A stretch of 64,000 nt of DNA, from the NCBI RefSeq assembly GCF_900129705.1, contig NZ_FQWO01000013.1:1-64000 (forward strand). Reading direction: 5' to 3'. Of this stretch, positions 43,211-52,635 are shown in pieces. The stretch's first letter is position 1. Each line of letters starts with the position of its first letter. A program made the translations under genes and the position numbers. The notes beneath the pieces are model-generated. The model saw only the letters and a list, made by a program, of their open reading frames with translations. It was not told the origin of the DNA and did no database searches. The DNA comes from Flavobacterium granuli. Lineage in GTDB: Bacteria; Bacteroidota; Bacteroidia; Flavobacteriales; Flavobacteriaceae.

Positions 43211-45244
43211 TTATTTTTTTGCGGGAATAATGTCAATAATTACTGTTCTGTTATAAGAACGTTCTTCTGGAGTTTTATTTTCAAAAGGGGCTTTGTTCTG
43301 ATCCTCTCCAAATCCATTTAATTCAAACTTAACATCATTTCTTGCTGTTTTAGACAAACCACTTTCAATAGTGTTCTTCACATCATTAGCACGAGCCAAA
43401 GACAAATCTTGATTGTAGGTTTCTTCACCAATAATATCTGTGTGACCATGAATAATTACTGTAGCTCCAAATGGAATTTTTGGCACTATTACATCAGTGA
43501 GGTATTTTTCATAGATAGTAATGGCTTTAGATTTATTAAACTCATAGATAATACTGTATCTAATGCCTTCTTCAACTTTGGCTGGTGTCCAAAGGACTAC
43601 ATGCATTGAATTTTCTTTCTCTATTATTTTACCGCTTTTGGTTTGACCAATCATTTTTACTTTGTAATCACCTGCTGGACGACTGCCTAAAATTGATTTC
43701 CCAGGAATACTAACTACCTCTTCAGTATAAGGACCGAAAGATTGTGTTTTTCCTTGTTCATCTGCAATTTGCAGGGACCATGAAGATAAAGCTTCGGTGG
43801 CTCCTTTGTTATCAAAAGTGACATAACTTTCTACTGGAGCTTCTTGAAGTGCAACAATTTGTACCGGTTTCAATTGAGAATCGGGACCACTTTGAAATTC
43901 CATCAACAAATCAGGAGAGCTTGTCTCAATAGAAACTCTACGGTCTCCTTCGCTAAGAAGCTTTAATTCTAATGTTCCGCCTGGTTGTAAAGAGGGGATA
44001 TTAGGTTTGTTTTGGCCTGTAGTTTTTATTCTTGAGGCAGTTATAACGAATGTATTGACTAAATAATTTTTAACAGATTCAGCCATTAGTAAAGCATCTT
44101 CAGGACCTTTTTCCGAAGAACCAACTAAAGTAATGGTTGCAGATGGATTTTTTTGCATGCGGTCTCCAAGAATATTCAGTACATTATAGTAGACTGTCAT
44201 TTGTCTTTTTGAGCGTTCCGATAATTTTTTTGGAGCGAATGCTTCTAATTGGTCTTCTTTAAACTCTTTTACCTGATTTTTTTCTAATAAAACATAACGA
44301 TTTGGTATTTCAGTAGATTCAGTGTTAAAATAAACATAGTTTCTAAGCGGAAATATTTCATTAAATCGAGATGTACCTGGTACATTACTAGGAGAATTTA
44401 TTGAAAATTGAACTTCGGCATCCTTCACCATATCAGTAGACTGTTGGCTGTTTTGTCCTTGTCCAAATTTAAGCGCAACACCAGCTCGTACAGTAGTGAT
44501 GTTCCATGTTTCTGTAGAACGTGGGTTTTGGCCAAAATAAGGTTGGAAGGAAACAAATGGCGACAGTACAAATTGTGTCTTATTACTATCCGATGAAAGA
44601 GGAATGTCATAACCGGCACCAATTTGCATCGAAATAATCGTTTTATTGACATTATCAAAATCACCTTTTACTGCTGTATTAGGTTCCTGATTCGGAAACG
44701 CTGGATTAGTACCTAATTGATAAGTAAATGATTTGTCCAGATTGAAAGCCAAACGTGGACCTCCATATAAGTAGAAACTAGATTTGAAAGGTGCAAAACG
44801 CAAACTTGGTTCCACCGTAATATAGCTTAGGTTTGTTTTTAAATCAGCTGGGCAGTCACATGGAGTAACTACTTGGTCAAATTTACCTTTTCGGTTATCA
44901 TAACCTGCCTGTAGCATAACACCCCATCTAGAATCAGCAGGACGATATTCTAAAAGTGGTGCAATAAATAGTCCTGTCCCAAATCCATCATGAAAAGTTG
45001 TTGGAGATGTAAAGCCTGCATTCATTTGTTGGGTTGATCCACGGTAAAAATTAAAATTGGCTCCACCCGCTAAACCAAAGTACCAAGAAGGTTTGCTGTA
45101 TTTTACTTCAAGTGTTTCCTGTGCTTGCACCGTTGTTTGAAAACTCAACCATGATAAGGCGATTATAGCAGTATTCTTAATGCTAAGGCTATTAAGAGAC
45201 CATGCTGAGCACAGTCCCTTTTTATTATTATTTTTTAATTCCAT
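43211..45244 (-). CDS. OmpA-domain outer-membrane beta-barrel protein
   Basis: 677 residues. A long charged N-terminus leads to a signal sequence (about 24-42, ending TVQAQ). Residues about 50-260 form a beta-barrel rich in Gly, Tyr and Phe. The C-terminal 120 residues contain the OmpA peptidoglycan-binding motif: IHGHTDIIGEETYNQDLSLARAND, then GFGEDQNKAPFEN and ERSYNRTVIIDI with the conserved Asp and Arg. It should anchor the outer membrane to the cell wall. It follows the ice-binding-type gene by only 12 bp, so the two form an operon. Confidence 0.87.
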   Translation of the reverse strand: MELKNNNKKGLCSAWSLNSLSIKNTAIIALSWLSFQTTVQAQETLEVKYSKPSWYFGLAGGANFNFYRGSTQQMNAGFTSPTTFHDGFGTGLFIAPLLEYRPADSRWGVMLQAGYDNRKGKFDQVVTPCDCPADLKTNLSYITVEPSLRFAPFKSSFYLYGGPRLAFNLDKSFTYQLGTNPAFPNQEPNTAVKGDFDNVNKTIISMQIGAGYDIPLSSDSNKTQFVLSPFVSFQPYFGQNPRSTETWNITTVRAGVALKFGQGQNSQQSTDMVKDAEVQFSINSPSNVPGTSRFNEIFPLRNYVYFNTESTEIPNRYVLLEKNQVKEFKEDQLEAFAPKKLSERSKRQMTVYYNVLNILGDRMQKNPSATITLVGSSEKGPEDALLMAESVKNYLVNTFVITASRIKTTGQNKPNIPSLQPGGTLELKLLSEGDRRVSIETSSPDLLMEFQSGPDSQLKPVQIVALQEAPVESYVTFDNKGATEALSSWSLQIADEQGKTQSFGPYTEEVVSIPGKSILGSRPAGDYKVKMIGQTKSGKIIEKENSMHVVLWTPAKVEEGIRYSIIYEFNKSKAITIYEKYLTDVIVPKIPFGATVIIHGHTDIIGEETYNQDLSLARANDVKNTIESGLSKTARNDVKFELNGFGEDQNKAPFENKTPEERSYNRTVIIDIIPAKK

Positions 45245-45256
45245 TATTTTTATGAT

Positions 45257-46948
45257 TTAGGGTTTTGTGATGATGTTAGTATGAGTCATTACTACTGCTC
45301 CATTTCTGGCAAGCATTCTGCCTTTTGCAGTTGAATGTGATCCCATTGTTATGGATTGTAAGGCCAATATGTTTCCTACAAAGCTTGTGTAATCACCAAT
45401 AGTTGCAGAACTTCCGGTTTGCCAAAAAACATTTTCAGCCAAAGCTCCACCAGTAAGTTTGATGTTTCCACCCGCTCCACCTACAGTGGTAAAGGCAGAT
45501 GCTATTTGGAAAATCCAAACATCTGTGGCACTACCGGATAAAGTTAAATCTCCATTTTGCACTAAAAGAGTTGATGTTGATTTGTAAATACCGGCAACAA
45601 GTGTTTTTCCTCCTTGATCTCCGGATACTGTTATTGGCGCGCTATAAGATGCCCCTTCGGCAAAAAGATAGGCATTTGTTAAATCCAGTTTGGCTTGGGT
45701 TAACATTGCAGGAGTTCCAGGAGGAGCAATATCATCAGAAGCATAAATAGCTCCGCCAACTATAGTGGCAGGAGGGAAACCTGTAATTGAAGAACGAACT
45801 CCTGGGCTTATGCCTACATCCATATTGTTAATTACACTGAAACCAGCATTATTACTAACACCTACACCAGCTAATATTCCGAATCTTTTGGCTGAACCTA
45901 AATCCACTAAAGTACCTACTAAAGTTGAAGCTGTTGTAAAGTCCCAATTGTAGTCGTTTGCTAAAGAAACACCCGCTAAATTCTTGGCTCCAGATTTAAT
46001 TGTGGCGGTATAAGTAGTCGCTTCTAATAGAGGACTGCTTGGTGTAAAAGTAGCGGTAGTACCTAAATAAGTAACTATTCCTGTTATTAAAGCTGTACCG
46101 TTTTTTAAAGTAAAAGTAGTAGCGTTAATGGTCGATGGATCCATAGAAATACTAAAGTCTGCTGTAATAGCTTTATTTAGCGCAACGCCTATAGCTTTAT
46201 CCTTAGGGTCTGTAGCTATTACTTTGGGTGCTGTAATGATACCAGTGGTAAATTTCCATGTATAAGCATTAGGTATTGCTGTTCCTTGAATATTTTTGGC
46301 TCCAGATGTAATTGTAGCGGTATATTCGGTACTAGGCAACAAAGGGTTATTAGAAGTAAAATAAGCTGTCATTCCAACATATTCAACGGTTCCAACAACT
46401 GATGTTGTTCCCTGTTTTAAAGTAAAAGTTGAAGTGTTAATGGTAGAATAATTCATGACCATATTAAAATTAGCCGAAACTACCTTGTTAAGGAATACGT
46501 TTGTTGCATTGGACGCTGGATCAGTTACAGTTACCATTGGGGTAATAGTAGAACCGGTACTGAATGTCCAAATATAGTCTTTTTGTAAAGCATTTCCTGT
46601 GAGGTCTTTTACCGAAGATTTAATGGTTCCAGTGTAAGTTGTATTAGGCGCCAGAGGATTGGTTGGAGTAAATAATGCTGTTTTTCCTGAAAATGAAACA
46701 GTACCTGCTACTAAAGATGTACCCTGTAAAGTAAAAGAGGCCTGATTGAAAGTGCTAGCATTCATGTCTTCATTAAAGACAACAGAAATCGTTTTGTCGA
46801 GCGCTATATTAATGTCTCCATCAGCCGGACTAGTGATTTCTACCATGGGACAAATTCCGTCTATTCCTTCAAAATCGTCTTTAGCACAACTTGAAATTAA
46901 TGTAATAAATAGTATTACAAAAGGTATTAATAATTTTTTAGTTTTCAT
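45257..46948 (-). CDS. ice-binding-type (DUF3494) surface lipoprotein
   Basis: 563 residues. A lipoprotein signal with C21 (ISSC, then AKDD). Three tandem Ig-like Big_5 (SbsA) domains at about 34-131, 133-232 and 234-334, each starting near P-x-V and ending in a WTFSTG- or W(K/D)FTT-type strand. The C-terminal 225 residues match DUF3494, the fold of bacterial ice-binding proteins such as the Flavobacterium frigoris protein (SAKRFGILAGVGVSNNAG, GDLTLSGSATDVWIFQI, then ENVFWQTGSSATIG and GNILALQSITMGSHS). The lipid anchor and Ig spacers would display it outward. Not all DUF3494 proteins bind ice, so this activity is inferred. Confidence 0.85.
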   Translation of the reverse strand: MKTKKLLIPFVILFITLISSCAKDDFEGIDGICPMVEITSPADGDINIALDKTISVVFNEDMNASTFNQASFTLQGTSLVAGTVSFSGKTALFTPTNPLAPNTTYTGTIKSSVKDLTGNALQKDYIWTFSTGSTITPMVTVTDPASNATNVFLNKVVSANFNMVMNYSTINTSTFTLKQGTTSVVGTVEYVGMTAYFTSNNPLLPSTEYTATITSGAKNIQGTAIPNAYTWKFTTGIITAPKVIATDPKDKAIGVALNKAITADFSISMDPSTINATTFTLKNGTALITGIVTYLGTTATFTPSSPLLEATTYTATIKSGAKNLAGVSLANDYNWDFTTASTLVGTLVDLGSAKRFGILAGVGVSNNAGFSVINNMDVGISPGVRSSITGFPPATIVGGAIYASDDIAPPGTPAMLTQAKLDLTNAYLFAEGASYSAPITVSGDQGGKTLVAGIYKSTSTLLVQNGDLTLSGSATDVWIFQIASAFTTVGGAGGNIKLTGGALAENVFWQTGSSATIGDYTSFVGNILALQSITMGSHSTAKGRMLARNGAVVMTHTNIITKP

Positions 46949-47140
46949 TTTATTTTGTTTAGGGGATTAATTATTTGATAAAACAAAGGTTGCTTACTTA
47001 TGGCCGTAATGTATTATACAATTAAAACCATAAGTTGTAAGATTCACGTATGCGCATTGTTTAAATCAATGGAAGTAGTCAATGAATTGGACTTTTGACA
47101 AGAAGATACTCTTAGTCTTTTTGGTCTAAAGCAAAAAAAA

Positions 47141-47164
47141 ACCGAGAAGAATGCTTCTCGGTTT
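47141..47164 (-). terminator. terminator of stress island
   Basis: A perfect 10-bp GC-rich stem (47141-47150 with 47155-47164), 4-nt loop, long A-run on one side and T-run on the other. It ends the leftward YtxH gene. Confidence 0.9.
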
Positions 47165-47243
47165 TTTTTTTAATAAATAATAAACAGAAAGTGATAGTAA
47201 GAGACGATTTCAATGATTGTGAAATCGTATGTCTTGAAATTTT

Positions 47244-47522
47244 TTATACTTCTAGATTTTCAATTTCTTTTCTTGTTTTCTCAAATTTAGATTTTCCATC
47301 ATTTAAGAGATTTAAGCCTTCTTGTTTTAGCGTATCATATTTGTTTGAAATAGTATCTATGGTAGAATCAAATTTTTCCTTTATCCCATCGGCATACTCA
47401 TTGCTTTTTCGCTTAATTTTTTTTCTGGTTTTGGTACCTTTAGCTGGAGCAAATAATATTCCCATTAGTGCGCCGGCAGCAAGACCACCTATAACTCCTA
47501 GTATTACTTTATCTGTTTTCAT
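47244..47522 (-). CDS. YtxH-domain protein
   Basis: 92 residues. The N-terminal hydrophobic Gly/Ala-rich segment (about 6-24, GVIGGLAAGALMGILFAP) is the YtxH hallmark, followed by a basic loop (KGTKTRKKIKRK) and an amphipathic helix. YtxH proteins are general-stress proteins in Firmicutes and are widespread. Probably membrane-tethered. It is the last gene of the island, after the lmo0937-type gene. Confidence 0.82.
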   Translation of the reverse strand: MKTDKVILGVIGGLAAGALMGILFAPAKGTKTRKKIKRKSNEYADGIKEKFDSTIDTISNKYDTLKQEGLNLLNDGKSKFEKTRKEIENLEV

Positions 47523-47539
47523 AGTTTAATTTTTTAGTT

Positions 47540-47692
47540 TTATAATCTTTTTCCTTGGATAAGTCTTAATAATATTGCGATTACTGCTATAACTAGTAAA
47601 ATATGTATGATACTCCCTGCACTATAGGCAAAGAATCCAATTGCCCAAAATATTATTAATATTATAGCCACTGTGTAAAGTAAATTGCTCAT
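47540..47692 (-). CDS. lmo0937-type small membrane protein
   Basis: A 50-residue frame, easily overlooked: ATG at 47692, TAA at 47540. Two hydrophobic helices (about 4-22 and 27-43), broken by a WAIGFFAYSAGS stretch, and a basic RLIQGKRL tail. This matches the lmo0937/DUF5670 family, small stress-induced membrane proteins. It lies 17 bp upstream of ytxH and 111 bp after the barrel gene. Confidence 0.78.
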   Translation of the reverse strand: MSNLLYTVAIILIIFWAIGFFAYSAGSIIHILLVIAVIAILLRLIQGKRL

Positions 47693-47803
47693 GATTTCTA
47701 TTTTTTAGAGTGTTAAGTAAAATTACATATAAATTTAAGCTTATTTATCTGTTTATCAAATAATTACGCTTTATTTTGTTGTGTAGGATATTTTGGGCTG
47801 ATT

Positions 47804-48448
47804 TTAGTTAAATGAAATAGCAGCGTAAAAACTTAATACACTATTTTTGGCATCTGGAAAAGTATAGTTTGTTCCAAAATAATTTTTTTCTTTTCCTACT
47901 TTGACTAATCCATAGTTGTAACGTACGCCTAAACTAATCATTCCTAAATCAAGGCCAAGACCAGCGGCAAGTCCCGCATCGATTCTATTAAAGTCATTCA
48001 CATCAATGTTATCTTCGAAGTTAAAACTACCGTCGTTTGATTCATTTGTTGTTTTACCGTTAATCAAATAAGAAACATAAGGTCCGGCCTGAATATTGAA
48101 GTTTTTTGAGATATTGGCTACTAGCATTACTGGAACTTCAATATAATTCAATTTGAATCGTGCGGTACCACTTGCTAAAGTGTTGTCGTAAATTACTTCG
48201 GCACCCTTTCCGCTATAATATATTTCGGGTTGAATGGCAAAAGAATTGCTTATTGGTAATTTTGCAAATAGTCCAATATTAAAACCAGTTAGTACATTCT
48301 CGTCATCTACATTATCAGTGTACAAATTAGAGAAGTTAACACCTCCTTTTATACCAAATTTGGGAGCGTTTTCTTGGGCTGTAATTGAGGTACAAACCAT
48401 AAATGTCAATGCGATTGACGCTAAAAATATTGTTTTTGAATTTTTCAT
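47804..48448 (-). CDS. outer-membrane beta-barrel protein (porin-like)
   Basis: 214 residues. A signal peptide (1-24, ending ITAQ), then a small barrel with FGIKGGVNFSNLYT at the start, alternating hydrophobic strands and a C-terminal phenylalanine pattern (FYAAISFN). It matches the OprF/OmpX-like PorT-type small barrels common in Bacteroidota. The ligand or role is unknown. Likely part of the leftward stress unit. Confidence 0.8.
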   Translation of the reverse strand: MKNSKTIFLASIALTFMVCTSITAQENAPKFGIKGGVNFSNLYTDNVDDENVLTGFNIGLFAKLPISNSFAIQPEIYYSGKGAEVIYDNTLASGTARFKLNYIEVPVMLVANISKNFNIQAGPYVSYLINGKTTNESNDGSFNFEDNIDVNDFNRIDAGLAAGLGLDLGMISLGVRYNYGLVKVGKEKNYFGTNYTFPDAKNSVLSFYAAISFN

Positions 48449-48502
48449 TTTTTTGATTTTTAGATTTGAAGAGCTTTATATTTTAGGAGTATAAAATTTA
48501 GT

Positions 48503-48688
48503 TCAAAGTGTATTTATAATTTTATAGAGTTCCTTTTTGGTTTTGCCTAATTTAATTTGAAGTTTTGTCATCATTTCATCTTCTTTACCTTGAAGGAAAA
48601 GCAAATCGGTATCAGTCAAAGACGCAAATTTTTGTTTTAGATGTTCTTTTTGCTCTTTCCAGGTCTGCTTCAAATTTTCATTTTTCAT
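48503..48688 (-). CDS. CsbD-like stress protein
   Basis: 61 residues, entirely helical and hydrophilic. The pattern TWKEQKEHLKQKFASLTD, a central DLLFLQGKEDEM and LGKTKKELYKII fits the CsbD-like group of general stress proteins, though shorter than typical CsbD and with the Gly-rich positions mostly lost. It lies 12 bp after the 70-residue membrane protein gene and 54 bp before the barrel gene. Cytoplasmic. Confidence 0.7.
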   Translation of the reverse strand: MKNENLKQTWKEQKEHLKQKFASLTDTDLLFLQGKEDEMMTKLQIKLGKTKKELYKIINTL

Positions 48689-48700
48689 TTTTTATCTCTT

Positions 48701-48913
48701 TCATTTTTTATCCCGTATGACAAGTATTCCTCCAACAATGATTAGTACTATTCCAACTATTGGTGACCATTGTACAGGATGATTTTGCTGTCTGTTTATT
48801 TCAATTGGTCCAAAGGCGACTACTTTTTCTGTAGTAACATAATTAAACCCTGTGTAGAAAACCATGATGGCTCCTATAATAATTATTCCTATTCCGATAG
48901 TTTTTAGATTCAT
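48701..48913 (-). CDS. small two-helix membrane protein
   Basis: 70 residues. Hydrophobic helices at about 5-25 and 48-66 separated by a polar loop (TTEKVVAFGPIEINRQQNHPVQW). I do not recognise a named family. Its neighbours in the stress island suggest a role in envelope stress. It shares the opening MNLK and overall layout with the next upstream protein, so the two may be distant paralogs. Confidence 0.65.
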   Translation of the reverse strand: MNLKTIGIGIIIIGAIMVFYTGFNYVTTEKVVAFGPIEINRQQNHPVQWSPIVGIVLIIVGGILVIRDKK

Positions 48914-49010
48914 AGAATTCTTTTTTAATTGGCATTCAGTCTGTATTTACCTCTTTTTGATTCATTTACAAATAAATTTTGTTGGCAATCACTAATTAGA
49001 GATAAACTTT

Positions 49011-49205
49011 TTAAGATTCATCCTTAGTGGTCCTAACTAAACTGATACCTGAAGTAAAGAATATTATTCCCAGTATTCCGTAAATAATTAGGAATTTAAT
49101 GTCTGCATTACTGCCAGAAGTGTTTGAAAACACTACCGCAGTATAAATAAGAGCTCCTATGCCTAGAACTGTAAGTAATGCCCCGAAGATTCGTTTTAGA
49201 TTCAT
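49011..49205 (-). CDS. small two-helix membrane protein
   Basis: 64 residues. Two hydrophobic helices (about 5-27 and 37-57), opening MNLKRIFGALLTVLGIGALIY. Family unknown. It is the first gene of the six-gene leftward stress unit, with a possible promoter 146 bp upstream. Confidence 0.65.
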   Translation of the reverse strand: MNLKRIFGALLTVLGIGALIYTAVVFSNTSGSNADIKFLIIYGILGIIFFTSGISLVRTTKDES

Positions 49206-49350
49206 GATCGTAAGTTGTTAGATTTGGTTATCTTTTTTAATTATAGAATGTATTGATTTACAGATTAAAGTTTTAAATACAGTAATAATTAATAAAGAAG
49301 GAATTGTTTCATTAATAGCATACAATAATTTGTAATTGTATTATTAATAT

Positions 49351-49358
49351 CAAAGGTA
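49351..49358 (-). promoter_or_regulatory. possible promoter of stress unit
   Basis: The minus strand reads TACCTTTG, a full TAnnTTTG match, 146 nt upstream of the ATG at 49205. No TTG at the usual spacing; the long leader could hold regulation. Confidence 0.4.
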
Positions 49359-49449
49359 AGGCTCTTATACATAGTTCGTTTTATATAATTTGTACAGAAA
49401 GTTTCATCTTTCACACTTTTAGGATATCTGTGGTTTTTAAAAGCAAAAA

Positions 49450-49480
49450 AGCACCATTTGTACTTAACAAAGGGTGCTTG
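49450..49480 (-). terminator. terminator of response-regulator unit
   Basis: A stem AAGCACC-TTTGT paired with ACAAA-GGTGCTT (49450-49462 with 49468-49480) with one internal mismatch, followed leftward by a T-run. Confidence 0.75.
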
Positions 49481-49533
49481 TATTTCTTCAAAATGATTTT
49501 TTCTAGGCTAAATATAGATTAACGATCACCAAT

Positions 49534-49968
49534 TTACATTCTAGCCATATACCAATTCAGTTCTTTCTCAATTCTTTCAAAATGGAAAAAGGCAGTAATA
49601 TTTTTTTGAAGTCGCAAAAAAGCCGTTTCGCTTTTTACGACATAATCAAAGGCTTTATGATGCATACAGCTTATTGCTACATCAATTTTATCCTGTGAAG
49701 ACAGCATTACTACAGGAATATTAGCATCAAATTCTTTAATTTTATCTAATGTTTCTATTCCGTTCATTGCATTTTGATCTATTCCGTCTAAATGGTAATC
49801 AAGAATGATCACATCTGGATTTTGATCTAAATTAGCGATGCAAAGTTCACCGGTAGCAAAAGTTTCAACAATAAAATCGGTATGATGAAGAAACTCGATT
49901 TCTAATGATTTTAAGAAAACGGCATCATCATCTACTAAAAATAGTTTTATTTTCTCTTCGTTTTTCAT
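49534..49968 (-). CDS. single-domain response regulator
   Basis: 144 residues, a receiver domain only. Acidic pocket D13-D14, phosphoacceptor D57 in VIILDYHLD, S90 and K112 in their normal positions. No DNA-binding or enzymatic output. It overlaps the hybrid kinase start by 4 bases (ATGA), so the two are coupled. In the phosphorelay it is the natural receiver from the kinase's HPt. How it then acts is unknown; it could bind another protein. Confidence 0.88.
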   Translation of the reverse strand: MKNEEKIKLFLVDDDAVFLKSLEIEFLHHTDFIVETFATGELCIANLDQNPDVIILDYHLDGIDQNAMNGIETLDKIKEFDANIPVVMLSSQDKIDVAISCMHHKAFDYVVKSETAFLRLQKNITAFFHFERIEKELNWYMARM

Positions 49969-52619
49969 CCGTTTATGTTTTTAATATTATTAAATTCTAT
50001 TTCTAATTCTTTACAAGCTTGGTCGCAAATAGTTGAAAGTTCCAAAACCAAATCGTCGATTTCTCCTTTTTGATGCTCTAAATTATTGGAATAGTTCTGA
50101 ATTTTTTTTGCCATTTCTTCAAAATCAGAGCTCATTCCCATTATGGAAAAAGAAGGGATCATCTTATGGGCCGAAGCTCCAAGTAGAGACCAATCTTTGT
50201 TGCTCAGGCCCTGTCTCATGGCGGTTATAAGAGGAGGTGTTTGTAGCAGGTAGGCCGCAATCATTTCCATCATTAGTTTAGGATTTGATTTAGTACGACT
50301 GTTCAAATAGGCTAAATCAATGCATTTGGAATTTTTCGCAAGGCTATTTTTTTTCAGTTCTTTGTCTTTTATGCTTGATGATTTTCTTACGATTCCTACT
50401 ATTTTACTGTATAACAATCGTTCGTCAACGGGTTTTGTAACATAATCATTCATTCCTACGGCCTTACATTTGGCCAAATCTACGGTGGTGACATCAGCTG
50501 TTAAAGCAACAATAGGAATATTGGATTTCATTACTTTTCGAATGTATTCAGTAGCTTCAAAACCGTTCATTTCAGGCATTTGCAAATCCATTAGGATAAT
50601 GTCATAACTGTTTTTTTCTAGTTTTTCTATGGCTATTTTTCCGTTTTCGGCAATGTCCCTTTGAAAACCAAAATCATCCAATAATGTTTTCATCAATAAT
50701 TGATTTAGTGCAATATCTTCTACGACTAAAACTTTTATGTTTTTTATGTCAGAATCCAATTCAAGTATTTCAGTTTCCAGTTCGGCATCGACATCCGTTT
50801 TTTCAAAATTCAGTCTAAAACTAAATGTAGTTCCTTCGCCCACTTTACTTTTTACTTTAATAGTACCGCCTTGGGGTTCTACTAATTGTTTAACGATAGC
50901 CAGTCCCAAGCCTGTGCCTCCATAAATTCGGGATGTTCCGCTGGATGCTTGCTGGAAATTTTCAAATATTGTGGCTATTTTTTCTTCTGGAATCCCAATG
51001 CCGGTATCAGTAACAGCAAATTCAATGGTCACGTTTTCTGGGCTTTCATCAATAAGACGAACGACAACAGTAATTTTTCCTCTTGAGGTAAATTTTACGG
51101 CATTACTCACCAAATTTAAAATAATTTGATGTAAACGAACGGGATCGCCCACTATTATTGAGGGAATGTTAGGATCGTATTCTTTAATTAACGTTAAATT
51201 TTTCTCCTGAATTTTTGTTTCAAACAGATGGAGCATCGATGATATCGATGACTTTACTTTAAAGGGGATTTTCTCGAAAGTCATCTTTCCGGAATCGACT
51301 TTTGCTAAATCCAGAATATCATTTATCAATACAATTAGTGCGTCGCCACTCATTTTTATGGCGTCTAAATACTCTTTTTGTTTTGCCGTTAAATCTGTTT
51401 TTAAGACCACTTTTGTAAACCCAATAATAGCATTCATTGGAGTTCGTATTTCATGACTCATATTGGATAAAAACTGTTGCTTTGCCTTTACGGCATTTAC
51501 GGCGATTAAGGTGGCACATTCGGCATTTCTTTTTTCCTCTTCAGCAATTCCGGTTGCTAGTTCGGCAAAAACCCGGGCTTCTATCAGTTCTGTTTCAATT
51601 CTTTTTTGGTCAGTGATATCACGAGCGACCACAACTACTCCAAGTACATTTTTTTGATCGTCTCTATAAACAGATCCGTTAAATAGTACATCAGTCAATT
51701 TTCCGTCTTTGTGTCGCAGCGTAAGGGGAGAATCAGCCACAGAACCTTTGGCAAAAACTTCCTGATATACTTCTCTTGCCATTTGGGGTTGGGTGAAATA
51801 ATCAAAGAAGTCAGAACCAATGAGTTTGTCACGATTCAAGCCCGTAATTTTAACGGTTGCTTCGTTTATATCAGTTATTTTTCCGTCTATATTTATAGTA
51901 ATTAACGGATCTAAACTGGCTTCAATAAGGCTAAGGGAATAATTAGAGAGCAATTTTTGTGAAGCGGTAAAGAGTTCTAATTCATTATTTCTGTCTTTTA
52001 AATTTTTGATGATAATAAAGACAAGGCTGAAAATGGTAAATATTAAAAGTAAAAGTAAAAAGATTAGGATTTCCGTGGTTTGGATTCTATTGTCATTTTC
52101 GTCTTTACTTTGTTTTAAATAGTTGTACTGATCCTGTTTTATATCAGCTATGATGTTTTTTAATTTATCAGTGATAACTTTTCCATTGTTAAGAATGGCT
52201 ATTTTTTCATTCTCATTTAATAAACCGATCTTTCTGTCATCGATACTTTTTTGAAGTAAGAATAATTTTTCCGACGCCATGATCCTTAAGGAATCGACCT
52301 GTTTTTTTTGCTTTGGATTATTTTTAGTCAATTCTGATAAAGCCAGTAGGTTTTTGTGTAGCGATTTTTTGGCATTATTATAGGTCTCCAAATAAATGTT
52401 GTTTTCGGAAATGATATAGCCTCTCATGCCAATTTCAATAGCAAGAAGATCCAAAAGAACATTATCATTTTTACTAAGAATATCCTGAGCGTGGTTAGCT
52501 GAGTCGCCGCTAGACTTGACTTTTAGGTTGTTGTAATAGAAAAAAGCTAAGACGGAAGCCAATATTAGAACTAAAAAAAGGGAATAGAAATGGAATTTTT
52601 TGTCTGAAATTAATTTCAT
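49965..52619 (-). CDS. hybrid sensor histidine kinase with HPt
   Basis: 884 residues. Two membrane helices (about 10-30 and 184-205) flank a CHASE3-like periplasmic domain. Then a PAS domain (about 225-345), HisKA with H389 (SNMSHEIRTPM), HATPase (N506, DTGIG at 538-542, GGTGLGLAI at 567-575), receiver domain (phosphoacceptor D678 in ILMDLQMPEM) and a C-terminal HPt with H818 (ASAHKM). The full His-Asp-His relay is within one protein and can pass phosphate to D57 of the coupled regulator. The AraC gene lies 16 bp upstream. The signal is unknown. Confidence 0.92.
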   Translation of the reverse strand: MKLISDKKFHFYSLFLVLILASVLAFFYYNNLKVKSSGDSANHAQDILSKNDNVLLDLLAIEIGMRGYIISENNIYLETYNNAKKSLHKNLLALSELTKNNPKQKKQVDSLRIMASEKLFLLQKSIDDRKIGLLNENEKIAILNNGKVITDKLKNIIADIKQDQYNYLKQSKDENDNRIQTTEILIFLLLLLIFTIFSLVFIIIKNLKDRNNELELFTASQKLLSNYSLSLIEASLDPLITINIDGKITDINEATVKITGLNRDKLIGSDFFDYFTQPQMAREVYQEVFAKGSVADSPLTLRHKDGKLTDVLFNGSVYRDDQKNVLGVVVVARDITDQKRIETELIEARVFAELATGIAEEEKRNAECATLIAVNAVKAKQQFLSNMSHEIRTPMNAIIGFTKVVLKTDLTAKQKEYLDAIKMSGDALIVLINDILDLAKVDSGKMTFEKIPFKVKSSISSMLHLFETKIQEKNLTLIKEYDPNIPSIIVGDPVRLHQIILNLVSNAVKFTSRGKITVVVRLIDESPENVTIEFAVTDTGIGIPEEKIATIFENFQQASSGTSRIYGGTGLGLAIVKQLVEPQGGTIKVKSKVGEGTTFSFRLNFEKTDVDAELETEILELDSDIKNIKVLVVEDIALNQLLMKTLLDDFGFQRDIAENGKIAIEKLEKNSYDIILMDLQMPEMNGFEATEYIRKVMKSNIPIVALTADVTTVDLAKCKAVGMNDYVTKPVDERLLYSKIVGIVRKSSSIKDKELKKNSLAKNSKCIDLAYLNSRTKSNPKLMMEMIAAYLLQTPPLITAMRQGLSNKDWSLLGASAHKMIPSFSIMGMSSDFEEMAKKIQNYSNNLEHQKGEIDDLVLELSTICDQACKELEIEFNNIKNING

Positions 52620-52635
52620 AATCGTTTTTAAAAAA

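Larger units (their letters stand above)
49206..49533. other. spacer between stress unit and signalling genes
   Basis: AT-rich spacer. It holds a possible leftward promoter at 49351-49358 and a terminator hairpin at 49450-49480 ending the response-regulator unit. No small gene or further repeat was found. Confidence 0.6.
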
